Of a DNA stretch of 12,725 nucleotides, positions 7,660-12,725 are shown piece after piece. The notes beneath the pieces were generated by a model. It searched no databases, was not told the origin of the DNA, and saw only the letters and a program-made list of their open reading frames with translations. The position numbers and the translations under genes are program-made. Origin of the DNA: DAIDKA01 sp036489445 (GTDB lineage: Bacteria; Pseudomonadota; Gammaproteobacteria; Steroidobacterales; Steroidobacteraceae); contig DASXFV010000043.1 in NCBI GenBank assembly GCA_036489445.1, forward strand, positions 1 through 12,725. The letters are read 5' to 3'. Each line of letters starts with the position of its first letter. Position 1 is the stretch's first letter.

Positions 7660-8025
7660 TCAGGCGGGCGCACGCACCTGAACCAAAGTACCGGTGATTT
7701 CAGCCCCGGCAGCCGATTCGATCATGCCATACTGGACATTGCCGAGCACCCGGGCGCTGGGCCCGAGCGCCACCTTGCCCGTGGCCTGGACATTCCCGCG
7801 GACCACTCCGTTGACGGTCACATGCGTGGCCACCACCCCGCCATCGACGACGCCGTTCTCGCCGACGGACACGGTGGACTCCCCCGGGCCATAGGCGCGC
7901 ACCCCGCCGAACACATGCCCGTCGATATGCAGTCCACCGCAGAAATCCACATCGCCGTGGACGCGGGCGGAGGCCCCGATGAGGATGTCGACGCGACTTT
8001 GCGTCCGGGATTCACGGTTGAACAT
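7660..8025 (-). CDS. Bactofilin (polymer-forming cytoskeletal protein)
   Basis: Bactofilins form nucleotide-independent filaments of right-handed beta-helix subunits that scaffold local cell-wall enzymes, stalks or poles. The 121-residue product is almost all short beta repeats with regularly spaced G, V and I (DILIGASARVHGDVDF, then GLHIDGHVFGGV, then VSVGENGVVDGGVV and further turns through about residue 115), flanked by short tails, as is typical. The ATG at 8025 is set by a strong ribosome binding site (GGAGG, 8030-8034, 4 nt spacing). The upstream frame is open but antisense-like. The start lies inside the end of the upstream coiled-coil gene (14 bp overlap), indicating coupled translation. 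The conserved N-terminal tail is short (about 13 residues), so membrane attachment may depend on a partner. Confidence 0.92.
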   Translation of the reverse strand: MFNRESRTQSRVDILIGASARVHGDVDFCGGLHIDGHVFGGVRAYGPGESTVSVGENGVVDGGVVATHVTVNGVVRGNVQATGKVALGPSARVLGNVQYGMIESAAGAEITGTLVQVRAPA

Positions 8026-8731
8026 CGACCCTCCAGGGGAAATTCTGGGTGCCAGGGGTGCCATTGGCCCGGCGGTCGCGCAAGGTGACCTCGATCGTGG
8101 TCGGATGAAAACCCGCAGGCAGTGCGATCTGGTAGTCCAGCGCCTGGTAGTAGCGGAAGCTGACCGCGCCCTGAGGTGCGGCGCTGCTGCCCTCCACGGA
8201 GCTTGCGGTCCCATTCAACTGGCCCATGACCCGGACGCCCACATTGCCGGTCACCGTGGCATCGGGCTTGCCGCCCTGCATGAGCGTCAGGTGCGCCACG
8301 AAGTGATCGGCAACGCCAGCGCTGGTGATCCGCAGCTGCTGCACCTGCAGGGAAGTGCCGGTGCTGGAGGCCGGCGCGATCACGCCGCGGTACACCGCGA
8401 GTTCCTGCCGATCCCGATCGATCTGGGCCTGCAGCTGCGCGAGTTCCTGGCCGACCTCCTGGTGCTCGCGCGCCGCCCCTGCCTGCAGCGTCTGCAGCTG
8501 CGCCAGCTGCGCATGCAGGTCCTGGATCTGGCCGTTCAAGGCCTTGATCGAGCGCTGATGCGCGCTGCGTTCCTGGCTCACGCGGGCGCGGTCGAAGCCG
8601 GCGCGATAGCGGCCGAACTCGAACACCACATACAGCGCAAACAGTCCAATCAACAGCGTCGCGATTCGCAGCAGCAGTGTGCGCACCGGCGTATGACGGT
8701 GGACGACGAATTTATCAGTCGGATCGGCCAT
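8012..8731 (-). CDS. Single-pass membrane protein with coiled coil (DUF6776-like), unknown function
   Basis: I do not know an assigned function. The 239-residue product has a short basic cytoplasmic start, one membrane helix at about 17-37 (LLLRIATLLIGLFALYVVF), a long heptad-like coiled coil at about 45-115 rich in Q, L, A and R, and a C-terminal beta-rich domain at about 125-239 (LQVQQLRI, FVAHLTLMQGG, FRYYQALDYQIALPAGFHP), predicted periplasmic. It resembles the DUF6776-type proteins that, from memory, sit beside bactofilin and erpA in Pseudomonas. Its 3' end overlaps the bactofilin start by 14 bp and its 5' end lies 17 bp after rppH, so the three look like one operon. By context it could anchor the bactofilin or signal across the membrane; this is inference. 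The ATG at 8731 is chosen because the upstream frame overlaps rppH. Confidence 0.85.
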   Translation of the reverse strand: MADPTDKFVVHRHTPVRTLLLRIATLLIGLFALYVVFEFGRYRAGFDRARVSQERSAHQRSIKALNGQIQDLHAQLAQLQTLQAGAAREHQEVGQELAQLQAQIDRDRQELAVYRGVIAPASSTGTSLQVQQLRITSAGVADHFVAHLTLMQGGKPDATVTGNVGVRVMGQLNGTASSVEGSSAAPQGAVSFRYYQALDYQIALPAGFHPTTIEVTLRDRRANGTPGTQNFPWRVDVQP

Positions 8732-8748
8732 GAATGACGGCCTGATGC

Positions 8749-9315
8749 TTATTCCGGCCGCGCAGCCGGCTCGCGCAGCGGTGGCTCCTGCGCGGTCAGC
8801 TGCTCCCACCAGGCAGGTAGCGGCGGGGCCCCCTGCGGAAACGCCAGGGCGGCAAGTTCAGTCAGCATCCGCACGTAAACCGGACGCTTGAAGAACACGA
8901 CCTCACGCACCGGTTCCCACCAACCCGACCAGCGCCACTTGTCGAACTCCGGCTCATCGGTAGCCGTGAATGCGAAGTCCGCGGCGCCGGTGCGCAGCCG
9001 CAACAGGAACCAGCGCTGCTTCTGGCCAATGCACAGCGGCAGCTGATCGCGGCGCACGTAGCGGGCGGGCAATCGATAGCGGATCCAGTCCTGGGTCGAG
9101 CCGACCAGTTCCACATCCTGGAGCGTCAGTCCGATCTCCTCATGCAGTTCGCGGTACAGCGACTGTTCGGGCGCCTCGCCGGTCTGCATGCCGCCCTGGG
9201 GAAACTGCCAGCCCCCGCCACGGGCCCTGCGGCCCAGGAACACGGATCCGTCGCCGCGCATCAGGACGATGCCGACGTTGGCGCGGAACCCTTCATTGTC
9301 GATGATGTCACTCAT
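8749..9315 (-). CDS. rppH: RNA pyrophosphohydrolase (RppH-type Nudix hydrolase)
   Basis: Removes pyrophosphate from the 5' triphosphate end of mRNA, which triggers RNase E-dependent decay. The 188-residue product opens with the RppH signature DNEGFRANVGIVL (6-18) and WQFPQGG (36-42). The Nudix box GX5EX7REUXEEXGU is complete at 41-63, with R55, E56, E59 and E60 as metal-binding or catalytic positions. QDWIRYRLP near 75-83 and GQKQRWFLL near 97-105 are also RppH-like. An upstream ATG at 9381 would overlap the divergent permease gene; the ATG at 9315 matches the family start. It heads the minus-strand run rppH, coiled-coil protein, bactofilin. The proline- and alanine-rich tail after about residue 160 is not conserved. 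A generic dinucleoside polyphosphate hydrolase is the only real alternative. Confidence 0.94.
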   Translation of the reverse strand: MSDIIDNEGFRANVGIVLMRGDGSVFLGRRARGGGWQFPQGGMQTGEAPEQSLYRELHEEIGLTLQDVELVGSTQDWIRYRLPARYVRRDQLPLCIGQKQRWFLLRLRTGAADFAFTATDEPEFDKWRWSGWWEPVREVVFFKRPVYVRMLTELAALAFPQGAPPLPAWWEQLTAQEPPLREPAARPE

Positions 9316-9365
9316 GCCGTTGGTGCGTGAAGTCTGCCACAATGACCTGTCACTGAGGTCCTCGA

Positions 9366-10343
9366 ATGGCCGGGTCTGCACACCGCAGGCTGCGCGCGGC
9401 AGCCGTGCTGCTCGCCGCCGCCTTAGTTCTGGTGCTGTCGCTGATGTGCGGCAGCACGCTGTCCAGTCCGCTGCAGGTGCTGCACGCGCTGGGGGGCAGC
9501 GGTGATCCTCTCACCCGTGCCATCGTGCTGGAACTGCGGCTGCCACGACTGTTGAACGCCTTGGGCGTAGGCAGCCTCCTGGCGCTGACCGGCGTCGCCC
9601 TGCAGGCCCTGTTCCGCAACCCCCTGGCCGATCCCTACATATTGGGTGTGTCCGGCGGTGCTGCCTTCGGGGCCATCTGTGCCATGGCCGTTGGCCTCGC
9701 CGCCCTCGCGGTGCAGGGAGCCGCCGCTGCCGGTGCGCTGGTCACACTGGTGCTGGTGTGGGCATTGTCCCGCCGGGCTGGGGCCACCCGGGTGTTGCTG
9801 ACCGGCGTGGCCGTGGCCAGTGTCTGTGGCGCGCTCGTGACCCTGGTACTGACCAGCGCCGATGAGAGTCGCGTGCGCAGTATGGTGTTCTGGCTCGCCG
9901 GAGATCTGTCCTGGGACACTCATCCGACGCTTGGCCTGGGCCTGGCGGCAATCGCCGTGGTCGCAGCGATGCTGCTGGCGCGCCCGCTGAATGTGCTGGC
10001 GACCGGGGATCTGCGCGCGCGCAGCGTGGGATTGGACGTCCCGGTGTGGCGCGCTCTGGTATACGGCATTGCCGCGGTACTGACGGCGATCGCGGTGGTG
10101 AGTGCCGGCACCATCGGCTTTGTCGGCCTGATCACTCCGCACTTCGCCCGGCTGCTGTTTCGCACCCATGATCACCGCATCATCGCCCCCGCTGCGGCAG
10201 TGCTCGGCGGGACGCTGCTGGCGCTGGCCGATCTGATCGCCCGCACCGTGGCGGCGCCACGCCAGTTGCCGGTCGGCGCCATCATGGCCGTAGCCGGCAC
10301 CCCATTGTTCCTGTTGCTGCTGCGGCAGGCGCGGGCGCGATAG
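9366..10343 (+). CDS. FecCD/BtuC-family ABC transporter permease (lone)
   Basis: Inner-membrane permease of the type II importer family for vitamin B12, haem or ferric siderophores. The 325 residues give about ten hydrophobic helices. Family motifs are intact: RLPRLLNALGVGSLLALTG at 58-76, ALFRNPLADPYILGVSGGAA at 81-100, VSAGTIGFVGLITPHFARLL at 245-264 (the segment contacting the ATPase) and LPVGAIMAVAGTPLFLLLL at 301-319. The ATG has a ribosome binding site, GAGG, at 9355-9358. No ATPase or solute-binding protein gene is present: rppH diverges on the left (50 bp), and on the right the diguanylate cyclase gene converges after only 3 bp. The permease must pair with components encoded elsewhere, or be a relic of a split operon although its frame is intact. 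Substrate cannot be told; the short length is compatible with BtuC. Confidence 0.92.
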   Translation: MAGSAHRRLRAAAVLLAAALVLVLSLMCGSTLSSPLQVLHALGGSGDPLTRAIVLELRLPRLLNALGVGSLLALTGVALQALFRNPLADPYILGVSGGAAFGAICAMAVGLAALAVQGAAAAGALVTLVLVWALSRRAGATRVLLTGVAVASVCGALVTLVLTSADESRVRSMVFWLAGDLSWDTHPTLGLGLAAIAVVAAMLLARPLNVLATGDLRARSVGLDVPVWRALVYGIAAVLTAIAVVSAGTIGFVGLITPHFARLLFRTHDHRIIAPAAAVLGGTLLALADLIARTVAAPRQLPVGAIMAVAGTPLFLLLLRQARAR

Positions 10344-10346
10344 CGT

Positions 10347-11456
10347 TCAGCTCACCACCGTGCTCGAAACCGTCACGCAGTTGCGGCCCGCGGCCTTGGA
10401 GCGGTACAGGGCCGCATCCGCATCGGCAATCAGGCGCTCGGCCAGCGACTGCAGATCGCGGGAACCCTGCACCGGGCCGGCCACTGCGACCCCGATGGAC
10501 AGCGTGATCTTCACGGTGACATCGGGATTGACCAGCACCGGCGTCCTGCTCACCGTGCCCAATACGCGGCGCGCCAGCGCTTCAGCTTCACGTACATGCC
10601 CGCCGGGCAGCACGATGGCAAACTCATCACCGCCGAAGCGGGCGCCCGTGTCACTCATGCGGATCTCCCCATCGATGCGCCGGGCGACTTCGCGCAACAC
10701 CGAATCCCCCGCCAGGTGGCCGTAAGCGTCATTGATGCGCTTGAAGTGATCGACGTCGATCATCAGGCACGCCACGGTGATCTGGTGGCGCTGCGCGCGG
10801 GCCAGCTCCTCGCGCAGCCTTGCGTGCATGTAGCGTCGATTGTGGAAACCGGTCAGAAAGTCGGTGAGGCCGCTGCGTACCAGGCGGGCGCGGTTGACCG
10901 CGTTCTCCAGACAGATGGCCGCAATGATTCCCAGGTGCGCCAGATAGTCGCTGGCCAACTCCGGCGTGAAACGCCTGGCATCGCGCGAACCGAAGACCAG
11001 CACGCCGTCGAGCTGCTCGCCGCGGCGCAGGGGCAGCAGTGCGAGGCTCGCGATGGCTCGCGACTGCGGCATCAGCAGGGCGTGTTCGCTGTCGCGAAAC
11101 GCCCCCAGCCAGGGATGCTCGAGGTTCGCCAGCTGCGGCGCCAGGGCGAGCAGCGAATCAACGAATTGCACGCCGCGGGCACCGGAGGACGCCGGCTCGT
11201 CCGCCAGCAGGTGACGCATCTCATGATGCGGGTCCTGCAGGAACAGCGACACGGCATCCAGCTGAAAGGACTTGCGCAGTCCGAACTGCAGCAACTCGAT
11301 GAGCTGAGGCAGCGCGTTCGCCCGCAACAAGGTGAGCTCCCGCTCCTGGGTCTTGCGCCGCACCTCGTCATTGCGCTGGGCGGCGGCAGTCAGTTCCGCG
11401 AGCTTCTGCAGCAGCTCGCGATGCTCGCGCTCCAGGCGCTCGGGGCTGTGTGCCAC
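10347..11456 (-). CDS. DUF484-GGDEF protein, probable diguanylate cyclase
   Basis: Likely makes cyclic di-GMP from two GTP. The 369-residue product starts with a coiled coil (about 5-45), continues with a GAF-like DUF484 sensor region (about 45-190, ending GSRDARRFTPELASDYLAHL), and ends with a complete GGDEF domain (about 195-365). The GGDEF domain has LTDFLTGFHNRRYM at 197-210, metal-binding D234 in MIDVDHFK, the active-site GGDEF at 275-279 and an allosteric I-site RMSD at 266-269, exactly 5 residues before GGDEF. It therefore looks active and product-inhibited. No membrane segment, so cytoplasmic. The start is GTG at 11456, only 8 bp after the tyrA stop and without a clear ribosome binding site, suggesting translational coupling. 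The signal sensed is unknown. Confidence 0.92.
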   Translation of the reverse strand: MAHSPERLEREHRELLQKLAELTAAAQRNDEVRRKTQERELTLLRANALPQLIELLQFGLRKSFQLDAVSLFLQDPHHEMRHLLADEPASSGARGVQFVDSLLALAPQLANLEHPWLGAFRDSEHALLMPQSRAIASLALLPLRRGEQLDGVLVFGSRDARRFTPELASDYLAHLGIIAAICLENAVNRARLVRSGLTDFLTGFHNRRYMHARLREELARAQRHQITVACLMIDVDHFKRINDAYGHLAGDSVLREVARRIDGEIRMSDTGARFGGDEFAIVLPGGHVREAEALARRVLGTVSRTPVLVNPDVTVKITLSIGVAVAGPVQGSRDLQSLAERLIADADAALYRSKAAGRNCVTVSSTVVS

Positions 11457-11464
11457 GGAGCCGT

Positions 11465-12592
11465 TCAGGCGCGCCGCTCGGTGACGCTGCGTCGGTCTTC
11501 CAGGTACGCGCGACCGCGGGTCATCAGCGCCACAAAGGCGTCATGGTCCTGAGACAGCACCGCAGTGCGGATGCGCTCCACCGCCTGCGCCAGGGCTTCG
11601 AGTGGCTCGGCGCCAAAATCATTCAGACTCTGAATCTCATAGTAGAGATCCGGACTTTCCTGCGCCACGCGCGTCGCCACATCCAGCTGCGAATCAAACG
11701 TCGTGCTCGACATTTCGGCGAGTCGCGGCGCCGCCTCGCCGCTGTTCGCCAGCACTGTAAAGAAGGCGATGTTCAGCGCGTGAGAAAGTCCCAGGATGTA
11801 GGCCGTCAGACGGTCATGCTCATCCAGGCTGGTCACGACCTGCTCAACCATGGTGGCGGCGAACAGTTCGCGAACCTTCTGCAGCGCGGCCGCGCAGCCC
11901 AGATCCACAAATACGACATGCCGGCCGGAGAGCAATTCCGTATCCGGTCCGAACATCGGATGGATGGAGGTGACCTGACAACCATGGGATTTCAGGGCCT
12001 GCAGACCCGTGCGCAGCGGCGATTTCAACGAACCCAGATCGAAGATGATGCCAGGCGGGCGCAGCAGCGCCAGCTCGCGCAGGATGGCGCCAGTTGCCCC
12101 CAGGGGCGTGGCGACCACGATGTAGTCATACACGGCAAGATCCGCATGGTGCCAATCCGAGATGGCGGCATATCCGGGCGGCGCACCGGCCGGATCAGAC
12201 ACGTCTACCGAAAACCCCTGGGACGCCATGAAATCAACGAACCAACGGCCCATCTTGCCGCTGCCGCCGATCACCAGCGCGCGATGACCGGAGCCGGCCC
12301 CGGTGGCGGCGACACTGATCTGCTCCTGGGTGGCCAGGGAGGAGCGGATCAGCATGCGCATCAGATTCTCGGCCAGGTCCGCGGACACCCCCAGCCCCTC
12401 GGCAGCGCTGCGCGCGCCCAGGATGACCGTGCGCTCGCGCTGATAGTCGCGGGTGGGGTGGCCGGTTTCGCGTTTCACGCGGGCCACTTCACGGCTCACA
12501 CGCTGGCGCTCGGCCACCAGGACCAACAGCTGGTGGTCCAGGTCGTTCAGGCCGCGGCGCAGTTCATCAAGGGTCACGTCTGTGCGGGTCAT
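11465..12592 (-). CDS. tyrA: Bifunctional chorismate mutase / prephenate dehydrogenase (T-protein)
   Basis: Converts chorismate to prephenate and then oxidises it to 4-hydroxyphenylpyruvate with NAD, the last committed steps to tyrosine. From the ATG at 12592 the product is 375 residues, matching E. coli TyrA (373). Residues 1-95 form an AroQ-type mutase helix bundle with LDELRRGLNDLDHQLLVLVAERQ (from 8) and the K40 and R52-E53 region. The dehydrogenase follows with the dinucleotide loop VIGGSGKMGRWF at 107-118, ATPLG at 161-165, IFDLGSLKSP at 183-192 and HPMFGPD at 211-217. No C-terminal ACT domain is visible. The upstream frame extends to 12649 but the added residues are not family-like. 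It is followed at 8 bp by the diguanylate cyclase gene and diverges from a partial gene on the right. Confidence 0.95.
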   Translation of the reverse strand: MTRTDVTLDELRRGLNDLDHQLLVLVAERQRVSREVARVKRETGHPTRDYQRERTVILGARSAAEGLGVSADLAENLMRMLIRSSLATQEQISVAATGAGSGHRALVIGGSGKMGRWFVDFMASQGFSVDVSDPAGAPPGYAAISDWHHADLAVYDYIVVATPLGATGAILRELALLRPPGIIFDLGSLKSPLRTGLQALKSHGCQVTSIHPMFGPDTELLSGRHVVFVDLGCAAALQKVRELFAATMVEQVVTSLDEHDRLTAYILGLSHALNIAFFTVLANSGEAAPRLAEMSSTTFDSQLDVATRVAQESPDLYYEIQSLNDFGAEPLEALAQAVERIRTAVLSQDHDAFVALMTRGRAYLEDRRSVTERRA

Positions 12593-12620
12593 GGTCTGGC
12601 TTTCGGTTGCTGGATCCTCA

Positions 12621-12649
12621 GTTTTACGGGTGCAGCGCAGGCGCTGCAA
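12621..12649 (-). promoter_or_regulatory. Weak candidate tyrA promoter
   Basis: In the 86-bp divergent gap the minus strand offers TTGCAG (12644-12649) and TAAAAC (12621-12626) with a 17-bp spacer. Only three and four of six bases match consensus. The position suits a leader of about 22-25 nt before the tyrA ATG. I saw no TyrR box or leader-peptide attenuator in this short gap. Confidence 0.2.
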
Positions 12650-12678
12650 GCGTCCTGCAGACGGCTTACCATTGCCGC

Positions 12679-12725
12679 ATGAGCGAACCGTCTTCCGAAA
12701 TCCTCGGCAATCCCCTGCCAGGGGA
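12679..12725 (+). CDS. Unidentified gene, N-terminal fragment
   Basis: An ATG at 12679 opens a frame that stays open to the right edge and encodes MSEPSSEILGNPLPG. It diverges from tyrA with an 86-bp gap, a normal arrangement for a real gene. The 15 visible residues are too few to name a family, and no strong ribosome binding site precedes the ATG. I give it moderate weight only because of position and the open frame at the edge. Confidence 0.45.
   Translation, partial: MSEPSSEILGNPLPG

Noticed and set aside
9316..9365. Promoters for rppH and the permease in the 50-bp divergent gap
   Set aside because: No -35/-10 pair with acceptable spacing was found on either strand, so no call was made.
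10596..11552. 318-codon plus-strand frame over the DUF484-GGDEF gene
   Set aside because: Antisense shadow spanning two real minus-strand genes.
11450..12682. 410-codon plus-strand frame over tyrA
   Set aside because: Antisense to an intact TyrA with mutase and dehydrogenase motifs; no recognisable protein features of its own.

Overview
This GC-rich window looks like chromosomal DNA of a gammaproteobacterium. The evidence is the 5' end of a 16S rRNA gene at the left edge with a gammaproteobacterial-type leader, ErpA, an RppH-type Nudix hydrolase, a DUF484 domain, a fused chorismate mutase/prephenate dehydrogenase (TyrA), and a tyrS-rrn order that, from memory, also occurs in Pseudomonas. Composition and gene content would suit a Nevskiales/Steroidobacterales/Xanthomonadales-like lineage, but that placement is inference.

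Layout, left to right. (1) Positions 1-445 hold the start of a 16S gene (minus strand), its boxB/boxA/boxC leader and two near-consensus tandem promoters. Positions 445-798 are non-coding. (2) tyrS (minus) and an M23 peptidoglycan endopeptidase gene (plus) diverge, with 27 bp between their starts. ppk1 (plus) follows. (3) ppx/gppA (minus) converges on ppk1, and a GC-rich hairpin covers the junction. (4) Four minus-strand genes, read right to left, are rppH, a single-TM coiled-coil protein, a bactofilin (14 bp overlap with the previous gene) and erpA. (5) A lone FecCD/BtuC-type ABC permease (plus) diverges from rppH. (6) tyrA and a DUF484-GGDEF diguanylate cyclase (minus) are 8 bp apart, and the cyclase converges on the permease with a 3 bp gap. 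(7) The first 15 codons of an unidentified plus-strand gene reach the right edge.

Most of the window is housekeeping: translation (16S, TyrS), Fe-S cluster delivery (ErpA), polyphosphate turnover (PPK/PPX), mRNA 5'-end processing (RppH) and tyrosine synthesis (TyrA). Three parts are less routine: the bactofilin with an overlapping membrane coiled-coil partner and a nearby M23 peptidase (a possible envelope-shape module), the DUF484-GGDEF fusion next to tyrA, and the orphan permease. I see no insertion sequence, prophage, CRISPR array, tRNA or broken gene. I found no clearly undescribed system; the bactofilin/coiled-coil pair and the DUF484-GGDEF/TyrA pair are the best candidates for follow-up. 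All identifications are from reading motifs, without a database search.
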